This document shows, in pieces, positions 16,007 through 23,916 of a stretch of DNA of 38,016 nt. Source of the stretch: Hyphomicrobiales bacterium (lineage in GTDB: Bacteria > Pseudomonadota > Alphaproteobacteria > Rhizobiales > Rhizobiaceae); NCBI GenBank assembly GCA_900470965.1, contig UCCS01000054.1, positions 25,721-63,736 of the forward strand. Reading direction: 5' to 3'. Under the pieces are notes generated by a model, which saw only the letters and a program-made list of their open reading frames with translations, made no database searches and had not been told where the DNA came from. Both the position numbers and the translations under genes were made by a program. Numbering within the stretch: position 1 is the stretch's first letter; the number at the start of each line of letters is the position of its first letter.

Positions 16007-16196
16007 AGCGAAAGCTGCGCATGTCATGATCTGAGGCGTTGAAAGAACCAGTGCAGTTACGGCGGCCCCTGCCTTGGACATAGAATGACGATGGAAGAGC
16101 ATGACATTCCTGCTCTGGATCGACTTCGCCCTCAGGCGGGTGGAAGGGCTACGCTCACAAGATCGGGACTTTGCTTGAGGCCCGGCCTCCGGTACC

Positions 16197-16691
16197 TCAT
16201 TTGACGCGCTGCCATTCGATTCTGATTTCAGTGCCTTCCGGCCTGCGGAATTGCTCCGTCATCCGATCATCTTCAACAATCAGCCTTAGATCATTGCGTG
16301 TTCGCACGCTGCCAACCCAGTTCGGAAACGTCGCCCCTTCGACACCGTTGCCGCTGAATTCTCCCCTCTCATCAACGGTGTAGGTTCCGAAAAAACCGAT
16401 ACTGCGTGACATCGCCATGCGATTTTCATCATCTGTCCCCTCACCGCGAGCATTGGAAACAAACCGCGGGACGTCAGCGTCGGTAAGGACTTCGACGAAG
16501 TGCATGTCGGGAGTGAAGACGAGAAGACCGTTGGGGTTTTCTCCATAGGCGGCGATATTTTGCCCGCCGGGATCGATCGTCGCCGACATCATGCGCCAGG
16601 TGCCTACGACCTGGTTTTCTGTAGCGGTCTGCGCGAAGGCAGAGGACGAAATGATTAAGGCGAGAACCAATATAGCTGATCGAACGGACAT
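16197..16691 (-). CDS. Exported lipocalin-like domain protein
   Basis: A 164-residue protein with a Sec signal peptide (MSVRSAILVLALIISSSAFA). The mature part has the lipocalin-like motif pattern NQVVGTWRMMSATIDPGGQN, NPNGLLVFTPDMHFVEVL, FFGTYTVDERGEFSG and EGTEIRIEWQRVK, as in PF13924-type proteins found beside polyketide and xenobiotic enzymes. I use the ATG at 16691 because AAAGGA precedes it; the frame is open to 16745. It is downstream of the broken SDR gene (50 bases). It probably binds a small hydrophobic ligand in the periplasm. Confidence 0.82.
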   Translation of the reverse strand: MSVRSAILVLALIISSSAFAQTATENQVVGTWRMMSATIDPGGQNIAAYGENPNGLLVFTPDMHFVEVLTDADVPRFVSNARGEGTDDENRMAMSRSIGFFGTYTVDERGEFSGNGVEGATFPNWVGSVRTRNDLRLIVEDDRMTEQFRRPEGTEIRIEWQRVK

Positions 16692-16741
16692 TTTGTTTCC
16701 TTTCGTGTTCGAGGTCGGTGTCCCCGTGCCGCTGTTGCGGT

Positions 16742-17578
16742 TCACAGGTTCTGTCGGTCGGCGGAATTCGCCGCTTCTCGCTGTGCCTCAAGAGCATGCA
16801 AGCGCGCGGAAAGCGCCTGTGAAATAGAGGAATAAGCCGTGCTACCCAGCGCCAGCCGCAGTGGCGGTGTTTCGCTCTCGGCGGCCGACAGGATTGCGGC
16901 TACGGTTCGCGCCGCATCTCCCCTGATCTCGAAGCTGCCCTCAGCGATCGCCCGGCGAACGGCGCCGGCAAGGGTCTCATTGTAGGCATCCATCGGTGTT
17001 GCGCGGACGAGATTGGCTCCGAAATTCGTGCCGGTCGGTCCCGGCTCTGCGATAATGAAGTCGATACCGAAAGGCGCCACTTCCTGTGCCACGGCCTCGA
17101 CAAAGTCCTCGATGCCCCACTTGGTTGCATGATAGAGGCTGAAGCCCGGCTAGGCGATCTGCCCTCCTTCGGACGAGACCTGGACGATCCGCCCGCCGCC
17201 TTGCCTTCGAAGAAGGGGAAGTGCGGCGCGGATCAGATGGATGGATCCAGCAAGGTTGGTGGCTATGTGCCGGTCGATCTCTTCGTTTGTGAGTTCTTCT
17301 GCAGCACCGAATAGGCCATAGCCCGCGTTGCTGACGATCACGTCTATGCGGTCATGCCGTTGGAATGCATCTTTCACGGCCGAGGCGAGGCTCTGCGGCT
17401 CGACCAGATCGAGCGGCACGATATCCAGGCGTTCACGGTATTCCTGCTCGAGTTGCGTTATCAGCGCCCCTGGACGGCGGATGGTTGCAACCACCTTCTG
17501 TCCCTGCGCGACCAACTGCTGCGTCATCTCGAAACCTAGCCCGGACGAAACGCCGGTGATGAACCATGTCTTTGGCAT
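16742..17578 (-). pseudogene. SDR family oxidoreductase interrupted by one in-frame stop
   Basis: The frame encodes a complete ~278-residue SDR from the ATG at 17578 (AGGAGA upstream) to the stop at 16742, broken only by TAG at 17150-17152. Before the stop: KTWFITGVSSGLGFEMTQQL, SNAGYGLFGAAEEL, VQVSSEGGQIA. After it, without a frame change: PGFSLYHATKWGIEDFVEA and the rest of the domain. Relatives usually have Tyr at this position (QIAYPGFSLYHATK), so a Tyr codon probably became TAG. The truncated product lacks the catalytic YHATK. It is divergent from a LysR regulator and upstream of the lipocalin-like gene. Confidence 0.85.
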
Positions 17579-17673
17579 GTGATCTCCTCGTCTGTTCGTC
17601 TCCGAATGTAGACGTGGACGATTGGTGATATAAGATTGGCAATGCGAGATGAGATGGTGAGGATAAATCACGA

Positions 17674-18573
17674 ATGGTGCGCCCCAGCCTGAACGATCTT
17701 GCCGCCTTCGCGGCGGTGGCCAGCCACCGGAGCTTCCGCAGAGCGGCAGACGTCATGGGCGTTTCGCGCTCGGCTCTCAGCCATGCAATCATCGGACTGG
17801 AGGCAAAACTGGACGTGCGGCTCTTCAACCGGACGACACGGAGCGTGTCGCTGACCCAGGCCGGCGCTCGCCTGCTCGCGCGCCTTGATCCGGTCCTCCG
17901 GGAACTCGATCAGGCGCTCGATACCTTGTCGGAGGAACGCGGCACCCCGAGCGGCACACTGCGGATTAATGCAAACAAGAGCGGCGCGCGCATTCTCCTC
18001 GCAGAGGTCGTGCCGCGCTTTCTGGATCTTTATCCCGACGTCGAGCTTGATCTTGTTTCGGAAGGTCGGCTCGTCGATATCGTGGAACAGGGTTTCGATG
18101 CCGGAATACGCCTGCTGGAAACTGTCCCGAAAGACATGGTGGCGGTGAAGTTCGGTGGCGACGTGCGTTTCATCGCCGTGGCAGCACCTTCCTATCTGGA
18201 CGGGAAAGCAGGACCGCACACGCCCGACGATCTTTATGCGCATTGCTGCGTCCGCCAACGTTTGCCGAGCGGAAAGCGCTATCGCTGGGAGTTTTCCAAA
18301 CGCGGCGCCGAAGTCGCGGTCGATGTGCCGGGCAACCTCACACTCGATGACAATGATCTTCTCGTGCAGGCGGCGGCGGAAGGGCGCGGTATTGCCTATG
18401 TCCCGGAATACTTCGCCCAGCCGTTTCTGGCGTCCGGTCAGCTGGTGACGGTACTTGATGACTGGTGCCCGCCGACGCCTGGTCTGGCCCTCTATTACCC
18501 GCGTAGCCGGCACGTCCCATCCCCGCTTCGAGCCTTCATCGACCTCTTGCGAGAGGTGGACAGAACACGATGA
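17674..18573 (+). CDS. LysR family transcriptional regulator (module 2)
   Basis: A 299-residue LysR regulator: LNDLAAFAAVASHRSFRRAA and SRSALSHAIIGLEAKLDVRL form the DNA-binding domain, followed by NRTTRSVSLTQAG. The effector domain has VDIVEQGFDAGIRLLETVP and ends with LALYYPRSRHVPSPLRAFID. It is divergent from the interrupted SDR and lipocalin-like genes, which are its likely targets. It is paralogous to the regulators at 13561 and 19900. An opposing 321-codon open frame on the minus strand is a shadow of this gene. The regulator itself is intact although its neighbour is broken. Confidence 0.92.
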   Translation: MVRPSLNDLAAFAAVASHRSFRRAADVMGVSRSALSHAIIGLEAKLDVRLFNRTTRSVSLTQAGARLLARLDPVLRELDQALDTLSEERGTPSGTLRINANKSGARILLAEVVPRFLDLYPDVELDLVSEGRLVDIVEQGFDAGIRLLETVPKDMVAVKFGGDVRFIAVAAPSYLDGKAGPHTPDDLYAHCCVRQRLPSGKRYRWEFSKRGAEVAVDVPGNLTLDDNDLLVQAAAEGRGIAYVPEYFAQPFLASGQLVTVLDDWCPPTPGLALYYPRSRHVPSPLRAFIDLLREVDRTR

Positions 18574-18674
18574 GGGGACGACGGTAAATGGCATCCGCCC
18601 CCTCAGATGATGTGGTAGACCCGCGGCACCCATCGCTTTTAGCCCTTTCGCATTGCGGATGCTCGCCTGGTATG

Positions 18675-19004
18675 TCAGGGCGTCGATGGCTTGCGCCGCA
18701 AGATCATGCCGCCATGGTGCAACGTGTTGGCATCGACGAAATCGCCGTCGGCAGTGAAGCCCGTGTCATCCCAGTACTCGATATGCGTTCCCTCGACTTC
18801 ATAGCGGCCCTCATAGGCTCGCTCACGCTGACCGCGGGCCTCGACATAGCGTCCGCTTGGCAGAAGTTCATGGCGAACACGGTTGTCGTCGGTGACCCAC
18901 ATGCCAACGTAGGGGTGGTTCGGCTGCAAATTTGTCTCCTGTGCTTCTGCGGGTTGAAACGAAAGTGTGGCCGCTGTGATGAGTGCTGCAAATGGCTGTC
19001 GCAT
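18675..19004 (-). CDS. Exported Atu4866-domain protein
   Basis: A 109-residue protein with a short signal peptide (MRQPFAALITAATLSFQPAE) and a domain matching the Agrobacterium Atu4866 family, a small beta-barrel of unknown ligand: NHPYVGMWVTDDNRVRHELL, PSGRYVEARGQRERAYEGRY, IEYWDDTGFTADGDFVD and LHHGGMILRR. It lies 107 bases downstream of the NTF2-like gene on the same strand. The family is most frequent in Rhizobiaceae, which supports the organism guess. Function is unknown; ligand binding in the periplasm is suggested by the fold. Confidence 0.85.
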   Translation of the reverse strand: MRQPFAALITAATLSFQPAEAQETNLQPNHPYVGMWVTDDNRVRHELLPSGRYVEARGQRERAYEGRYEVEGTHIEYWDDTGFTADGDFVDANTLHHGGMILRRKPSTP

Positions 19005-19111
19005 GGTCGGGCTCCGTTAAGCGTTACCGTTCTCAGTTTGGAGGGGATCGCGCGTGGGTGCGCGGTGTCGGTTCGGCAGACACTCAGTTCTGCCGAAACC
19101 GCAGGCGTCGG

Positions 19112-19666
19112 TCATTGGGAACGTGGGGCGTTGTTGTCGACGACCTGCTGATAGGCAACGAGGTCCAGGAAGGCTTCCGCATTGACAACGAGGCCATCCT
19201 TCATCTTGAAGATCCAGACAAACTGGTTGCGATAAGGTGCGCCCGACGTCGTGGTCGCCGTCCCGTCGAAGCGGATAATGATGGTGTCGCCGTCGGCAAA
19301 GATGTCGTGCACCTCGGGCACGACCGGCGACGCAAGGCGACTGGTCAGAGGGCGCGATGCCTGTTCGATAAAATCCTTCTGGTTGCGATACGTGCCGGCA
19401 ACCGGTCCGGAGCCGTGGATCGTCCAGACGACGTCGGGAGCGAGAAGTTCCGCGAAGACATAGGTACCCCCGCGCCATTTTTCGAAGGCGGCTTCGACGA
19501 TAGCCTTGTTCCGTTGCTCCATTGCGGCACTGTGCGGAGCCTGCACCTGCGTTGCCGCGGCGTTGGCAATGGCTGGGCCCGGCAGGGCGGGCGACAGCAA
19601 TGCCAGTGTGATCAGAGCCGTTCGGCTTGCGCCGGCAATCCGGTTGTATGTCGGGAGAATGGTCAT
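19112..19666 (-). CDS. Exported NTF2-like / SnoaL-like protein
   Basis: A 184-residue protein from the ATG at 19666 (AAAGGA eight bases upstream). After a signal-like N-terminus (SRTALITLALLSPALPGPAI, then ANAAA) comes an NTF2-like domain (FEKWRGGTYVFAELLAPDVV, WTIHGSGPVAGTYRNQKDFI, FADGDTIIIRFDGTATT, FVWIFKMKDGLVVNAEAFLD). Members are ketosteroid-isomerase or polyketide-cyclase relatives, or binding proteins. The frame continues upstream without a stop into an aldo/keto reductase remnant (ATG at 19804), so a fused product is formally possible. It is divergent from the LysR gene at 19900. Confidence 0.82.
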   Translation of the reverse strand: MTILPTYNRIAGASRTALITLALLSPALPGPAIANAAATQVQAPHSAAMEQRNKAIVEAAFEKWRGGTYVFAELLAPDVVWTIHGSGPVAGTYRNQKDFIEQASRPLTSRLASPVVPEVHDIFADGDTIIIRFDGTATTTSGAPYRNQFVWIFKMKDGLVVNAEAFLDLVAYQQVVDNNAPRSQ

Positions 19667-19804
19667 GGTATCGGTCCTTTCCTGTTGCTGAGGGCTTGAT
19701 GGGGCCTGTCGACCGACACTGAAGCTGAGCACACCGTCGACAGGCCTCAACGGGGAAACTCGCAAGCCCGAGCGTCCAAGAAGTTTAGATTGATCAAGCG
19801 TCAT
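19667..19804 (-). pseudogene. N-terminal remnant of an aldo/keto reductase
   Basis: An ATG at 19804 with a good ribosome site (GGAG at eight bases) opens MTLDQSKLLGRSGLRVSPL, the characteristic N-terminus of aldo/keto reductases (KLLGRSGLRVSPLxLG). After the SPL motif the sequence departs (RPVDGVLSF...) and runs in frame into the NTF2-like gene 138 bases later. The likely history is an internal deletion that removed the rest of the reductase but kept its promoter and start. An 11-bp inverted repeat sits at the break. Confidence 0.65.
19703..19746. repeat. 11-bp inverted repeat at the aldo/keto reductase deletion scar
   Basis: GGCCTGTCGAC (19703-19713) and GTCGACAGGCC (19736-19746) are perfect complements with a 22-base spacer. 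They lie exactly where the aldo/keto reductase similarity ends. This could be a deletion or insertion scar or a stem-loop in the mRNA of the NTF2-like gene. Confidence 0.6.
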
Positions 19805-19880
19805 ATCGCTGTCTCCTGGTTGCGAGATCCAAGATAGACGCGCCAAGGAGAGCGAACAATTTGCCCAATGATGACCACTA

Positions 19881-19899
19881 TGGTAACTAATTCTAACCA
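19881..19899. promoter_or_regulatory. Probable operator before the LysR gene
   Basis: TGGTAACTAATTCTAACCA is a partial dyad (TGGT-N11-ACCA) ending at the base before the LysR ATG. It shares an identical 11-mer (ATGGTAACTAA) with the HxlR-type operator at 15026-15036. It may bind the LysR protein, or the HxlR protein, or both. Confidence 0.45.
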
Positions 19900-20790
19900 A
19901 TGGCGATCGATCTGAATGGCATGTCTGTTTTCCTGGCAGTCGCCGAAGCGCGGAGCTTTCGCGTGGCCGCGGAGAATCTGGGCGTCACGCGGCCAGCGGT
20001 CAGCCAGACGATCCGGCGTCTCGAAGATCGGCTTGGTGTGGCGCTCGTGCAGCGCACGACACGCAGCGTCAGTCTCACGGAGGCCGGCGAACAACTGTAT
20101 CAGCGAGTGGCGCCGGCCATTTCCGAAGTCGGACTGGCGCTCGACGCGACGGCGGACCGCGACAGCGCACCGAGCGGAGTGTTGAGGCTGGCGGTGTCAT
20201 CCATCGCCGAGCAGTTCATCTCCGGGCCGCTGCTGGCGCGATTTGCGGACACCTTTCCCGCTGTTCAGGTCGACGTGACTGTCACGGACGAGGAATTCGA
20301 CATTGTCGCGGAAGGCTATGATGCGGGTGTACGTTTGGGCGAAGTCATCGATCGGGACATGATCGCTGTTCCGGTCTCGGGCGATCAGCGTCAGGGCGCC
20401 TTCGCCGCCCCATCCTACATCGAACGCTTCGGCAAGCCTGAGCATCCTTCGGAGCTCGCCGCGCATCGTTGTATTGGCTGGCGCCCGGCGCCACAAAGCG
20501 CGCCCTATCGTTGGGAGTTCGGCCAGCATGGACGCGAGTTCGATGTGGCTGTCGATCCCCAGATCACCACCAATGACATGTGGCTTATGATCCGAACAGC
20601 ATGTGCCGGCGGCGGCATTACCTTCGGCATGGAAGACACGTTCAAACCCTATGTCGACTCGGGTCAGTTGGTCCCTCTCCTTCAGGAGTATCGCCCTCCG
20701 TTTGCCGGCTTTTTTCTTTATTACCCCAGCCGGCGCAATCTCGCTCCCAAGCTTCGAGCGCTCGTCGACCATGTCAAGCGGTGGCGATAG
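19900..20790 (+). CDS. LysR family transcriptional regulator (module 3)
   Basis: A 296-residue LysR regulator: MSVFLAVAEARSFRVAAENL and TRPAVSQTIRRLEDRLGVAL, then QRTTRSVSLTEAGEQLY; the effector domain has FDIVAEGYDAGVRLGEVIDR and ends with FFLYYPSRR. The ATG at 19900 lacks a ribosome site and abuts the operator; a second ATG at 19921 is possible. It is divergent from the aldo/keto reductase remnant, NTF2-like and Atu4866-like genes. It closely parallels the other two LysR proteins of this window, indicating duplication of a regulator-oxidoreductase module. Confidence 0.92.
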   Translation: MAIDLNGMSVFLAVAEARSFRVAAENLGVTRPAVSQTIRRLEDRLGVALVQRTTRSVSLTEAGEQLYQRVAPAISEVGLALDATADRDSAPSGVLRLAVSSIAEQFISGPLLARFADTFPAVQVDVTVTDEEFDIVAEGYDAGVRLGEVIDRDMIAVPVSGDQRQGAFAAPSYIERFGKPEHPSELAAHRCIGWRPAPQSAPYRWEFGQHGREFDVAVDPQITTNDMWLMIRTACAGGGITFGMEDTFKPYVDSGQLVPLLQEYRPPFAGFFLYYPSRRNLAPKLRALVDHVKRWR

Positions 20791-20863
20791 CGCCTGCCCA
20801 TGAAATCGCTGTCGTGATAGGCACTACCGGGCAGGTCGATGCGGAACGCTCCGAAGCTCATGG

Positions 20864-21031
20864 TTACCTTAGCGCCGTTGCGGCATCGCGGATGACGGCC
20901 TGGATTGCCCGCTTGTCCAGGAGCGCCGGCTCCCACGAACCTGTCTTCGAGAAAAAGCGTTCGCACGCCTTGAACGGAATCGAACCATGGGCCCGTTGAT
21001 AGCAATCACCGCTTTGCCTCTCGACGCGAAG
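20864..21031 (-). other. Orphan C-terminal coding fragment in a 339-base gap
   Basis: The gap 20791-21129 has no complete gene. One minus-strand frame of about 56 codons ending at TAA (20864-20866) reads like a natural C-terminus (CERFFSKTGSWEPALLDKRA, then IQAVIRDAATALR) but has no start and is stopped upstream. It is probably the 3' remnant of a lost gene. I do not recognise the family. Confidence 0.3.
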
Positions 21032-21083
21032 TCATACGCCTATGACGTTCTGCAGCAATACACTGTAGAAGGCGTGGTTTAAA

Positions 21084-21123
21084 CGGTCCGTTTTGAGTGC
21101 CGATTGCGCCCCAAAACGGACCG
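21084..21123 (-). terminator. 12-bp inverted repeat after the aldehyde dehydrogenase gene
   Basis: CGGTCCGTTTTG (21084-21095) and CAAAACGGACCG (21112-21123) are perfect complements around a 16-base loop, beginning seven bases past the aldehyde dehydrogenase stop. On the minus strand the stem is followed by TTTAAA, so it may act as a terminator. A REP-like repeat element is the alternative. Confidence 0.55.
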
Positions 21124-21129
21124 AAGACA

Positions 21130-22596
21130 TCAGAGCCCACCGAGGCTCATATATTTGATGTTGAGATAGTCCTCGATCCCATGGGAGGAGCCTTCACGAC
21201 CGATACCACTGTCCTTAACCCCGCCAAATGGGGCTTCCGGTGTCGTGATCACCCCGGCATTGATGCCGATCATGCCGCTTTCGATCGCACGAGCGACGCG
21301 GAAGGTGCGTGCCAGATCGCGGGTAAAGAAGTAGGCAGCCAAACCGAACTCCGTGTCGTTGGCGGCATCTATACCATCCTGTTCGTCCTTAAATCGGAAC
21401 AGCGCCGCGACAGGACCGAATGTCTCCTCGTGGGCAATGAGCATGTCGAGGGTGGCGTCGGCGATGACCGTCGGTTCGAAAAACGTCGCACCCAGCGCGT
21501 GCCGCTGGCCGCCCGTTAACACGCGCCCGCCCTTGGCCTTGGCGTCCTCGACATGCGCTTCGACTTTATTGACCGCTGCCTGATTGATCAGCGGCCCTTG
21601 CTCGACACCGGCCTCGAAGCCGTTGCCGACCTTCAACAGCTTAACGCGCTCGGTGAGCCGCCGCGCAAATTCGTCATAGATACCGTCCTGCACATAGAAA
21701 CGGTTGGTGCAGACGCAGGTTTGGCCACTGTTCCGGAACTTGCCGGCGATGGCCTGTTCGATGGCAAGATCAAGATCCGCATCGTCGAAGACAATGGTCG
21801 GCGCATTGCCGCCTAATTCCATGGATAGCTTTTTCATGGTGTCTGCAGATTGCTTATAGAGCAGCTTGCCGACGCGCGTGGAACCGGTGAAGGTGATCTT
21901 GCGCACCTTTGCGTTGCTGGTGAGTTCACCGCCGACCGCTGCGCCATCGCCCGTCACGACATTGACCACACCGGCCGGCACGCCGGCCTTTTCTGCCAGG
22001 ATTCCATAGAGCAAGCCGCAGAACGGCGTGAACTCGGAAGGCTTGATGACGATGGTGCAACCGGCAGCCAGCGCCGGCGCCACTTTGCGAGAAAGCATCG
22101 AGAACGGGAAATTCCACGGCGAGATCGCGCCGACGACACCAACCGGCTCCCGCGTTACCAAGATCTGACGATCCTTCCATGGCGACGGCACGATCTCGCC
22201 GTTGATGCGCCGCGCTTCTTCGGCAAACCACTGGATATAGTCCGCACCCAGCTTCATTTCCGCGCGGGCTTCGGGCAGTGGCTTCCCCTGCTCCAGAGTG
22301 AGCATGGCGGCAAACGTGTCGAGGTTGTCGTAGACGATCTGCGCCATGTGGTGCAGCCGCGCGGCGCGCTCGGCCGCCGTTGTTCTCGACCAGCTGACGA
22401 ACGCGGAGTGAGCTGCGTCGATGGCTCTGCGGGTTTCGGTCGCGCCAGTCCAAGGGATATCGCCGATCCGGGCTTCCGTCGCTGGATTTACCACCGCGTA
22501 TGTCTTGCCGTCGTCGGCGCCGACCCATTCACCGGCGATATAGTTGGCTTCTTTCAACCAGCCATCGGCTTTGAGTTGTTCGATTGACATTGTCAT
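21130..22596 (-). CDS. gabD: NAD(P)-dependent succinate-semialdehyde dehydrogenase
   Basis: A 488-residue aldehyde dehydrogenase, the usual length for GabD, which oxidises succinate semialdehyde to succinate. Key motifs: SPWNFPFSMLSRKVAPALAA, IKPSEFTPFCG, FTGSTRVGK, the general-base Glu in MELGGNAP, the catalytic Cys in NSGQTCVCTNRFYVQ, and EETFGPVAALFRF. The start is the ATG at 22596 with AAAGG eight bases upstream. It is the last gene of a probable GST-tautomerase-dehydrogenase unit (gaps of about 107 bases). In that setting it may oxidise a semialdehyde from ring or xenobiotic breakdown, not only from GABA. Confidence 0.85.
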   Translation of the reverse strand: MTMSIEQLKADGWLKEANYIAGEWVGADDGKTYAVVNPATEARIGDIPWTGATETRRAIDAAHSAFVSWSRTTAAERAARLHHMAQIVYDNLDTFAAMLTLEQGKPLPEARAEMKLGADYIQWFAEEARRINGEIVPSPWKDRQILVTREPVGVVGAISPWNFPFSMLSRKVAPALAAGCTIVIKPSEFTPFCGLLYGILAEKAGVPAGVVNVVTGDGAAVGGELTSNAKVRKITFTGSTRVGKLLYKQSADTMKKLSMELGGNAPTIVFDDADLDLAIEQAIAGKFRNSGQTCVCTNRFYVQDGIYDEFARRLTERVKLLKVGNGFEAGVEQGPLINQAAVNKVEAHVEDAKAKGGRVLTGGQRHALGATFFEPTVIADATLDMLIAHEETFGPVAALFRFKDEQDGIDAANDTEFGLAAYFFTRDLARTFRVARAIESGMIGINAGVITTPEAPFGGVKDSGIGREGSSHGIEDYLNIKYMSLGGL

Positions 22597-22704
22597 TGAA
22601 TTGCCTTTCCGAAGTCTATTGGACTGATCTGCGTCGAGCATTTACGCGGGGATGTCTTTCCGGTGGCGGTCGCCCTTTTGGGCGACCGTGTCACGAAGGC
22701 GCCG

Positions 22705-23082
22705 TCAGTTCCAGGGTTCGCCGTTGCCGAACGACCAGTCGGAACGATCGACATAGACCATGTTGATCATGATATCGTCGGGGCGGACAGAAAGCTTCTC
22801 CTTCAATTCGTCGGCGATGAAGCGGAAGAAGGCAAGCTTGGAAGGCTTGTCGTTGCCGACGGTGCTAGTGACCTGGATGAGCAGGAAGTCCGGCGAGCGG
22901 TCGAAGCCGAGGAACTTGCGATCATAGATCAGGTTCTCTGCGGTGTGTTCACTGACGACGATGAAGCGATCGCCATCCGGAGCTTTCAGGACATCGACGA
23001 TGCCCCGGTAGACGATGTCAGCGACGGCGGTGCGGTACTCAGTGGACTTTCCCTTGATGAGGTCGATACGGGCGAAGGGCAT
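22705..23082 (-). CDS. Tautomerase family protein
   Basis: A 125-residue protein beginning MPFARIDLIKGKSTEY. Pro2, which becomes the N-terminal base after Met removal, is the hallmark of the tautomerase superfamily (4-oxalocrotonate tautomerase, MIF, malonate semialdehyde decarboxylase). The length and the C-terminal part (IQVTSTVGNDKPSKLAFFRF, RPDDIMINMVYVDRSDWSFG) fit the Tautomerase_2 group. These enzymes shift keto-enol forms of ring-cleavage products. It sits between GST and the semialdehyde dehydrogenase, which supports a shared catabolic or detoxification sequence. Confidence 0.88.
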   Translation of the reverse strand: MPFARIDLIKGKSTEYRTAVADIVYRGIVDVLKAPDGDRFIVVSEHTAENLIYDRKFLGFDRSPDFLLIQVTSTVGNDKPSKLAFFRFIADELKEKLSVRPDDIMINMVYVDRSDWSFGNGEPWN

Positions 23083-23189
23083 GATGGTCTCCTTTGATTG
23101 AGGTTGAAGTGCCAGGGTTGGGTTGGACGGGGTTGAGTTAAAGGTTTTCGGGGATCGGCAAATCTGGCTCTGCCGATTTTCTGTGACGA

Positions 23190-23885
23190 CTAGCGTTCGT
23201 CGATTTCGGGCACGCCGCTATTGCGGTCGGCATAGGCGGCCTGGAAGGACGGCCGGGCCTGCCAGCGCTTCCAGTAAGCATCGATGTGCTCGAAGCGTTC
23301 ATCCAGCGGTGTTGCGTTTATAGGGAACTTCGAGAAGGCGATGGCAACGGCCATCGTCATGTCCGAGAAGGTCGGCGCGTCGCCGCCCAGCATCCATTCG
23401 CGTCCGTCGGCCAGGTGCTGGTTGACCAGGCTGGCATGCGCCAGGGCTTCCTTGCGGCAATGTTCGCCCCAGGCGTGATTGGTGGTGAGTTCGAGCTTAG
23501 GGCCAAGGCCCTGATGGAGAACGTGGAAGGCGGTGACGATGCGGTAGAGGATGTGCACCCAGATGCGGTTGCCCCACATATTGTCCAGCCCCTGCTCCAG
23601 TGCCGTCTCGCCCATGATCTTACGACCCGGCATGGACTGATCGAGGTAACGGGCGATGGCGTCGGTCTCGGCGATGTAGGTGCCGTCGGCCAGCTTCAAG
23701 GTGGGCGTTTCGCCCCACGGGTTCATCTTGACATGCCGCCATTGGCGCTGCTCACCGACCGGGCTCATGTCGTAGACCTGCTCCTCGAAGTGAGAGGCGA
23801 TGCCCTTCTCGTGCATGAAGAGGCGAAGGCGCTGCGGGTTTGGGAAAGCGGAGGGCGATGTGAAGAGGCGAAGTTTGTCTGACAT
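23190..23885 (-). CDS. Glutathione S-transferase family protein
   Basis: A 231-residue GST with an N-terminal thioredoxin-like domain (LRLFTSPSAFPNPQRLRLFM, MNPWGETPTLKLADGTYI, the glutathione-binding ETDAIARYLDQ) and a C-terminal helical domain (ADGREWMLGGDAPTFSDMTM). The catalytic residue is probably one of the Ser in TSPSAFPNP. AGGGA precedes the ATG. It is the first gene of a minus-strand unit with tautomerase and gabD, divergent from a TetR regulator across two near-identical operators. A conjugation or isomerisation step on an electrophilic substrate is likely. Confidence 0.9.
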   Translation of the reverse strand: MSDKLRLFTSPSAFPNPQRLRLFMHEKGIASHFEEQVYDMSPVGEQRQWRHVKMNPWGETPTLKLADGTYIAETDAIARYLDQSMPGRKIMGETALEQGLDNMWGNRIWVHILYRIVTAFHVLHQGLGPKLELTTNHAWGEHCRKEALAHASLVNQHLADGREWMLGGDAPTFSDMTMAVAIAFSKFPINATPLDERFEHIDAYWKRWQARPSFQAAYADRNSGVPEIDER

Positions 23886-23916
23886 AGTGATGTTCCCTTT
23901 TGGTTGGTTCGACTTT

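Noticed and set aside
17668..18633. A 321-codon minus-strand open frame opposite the second LysR gene
   Set aside because: It mirrors the LysR coding sequence, has the composition of an antisense shadow and shows no family motifs, while the plus-strand LysR is unmistakable.
20197..20772. A 191-codon minus-strand open frame
   Set aside because: It is opposite the third LysR gene and has no protein-family features.
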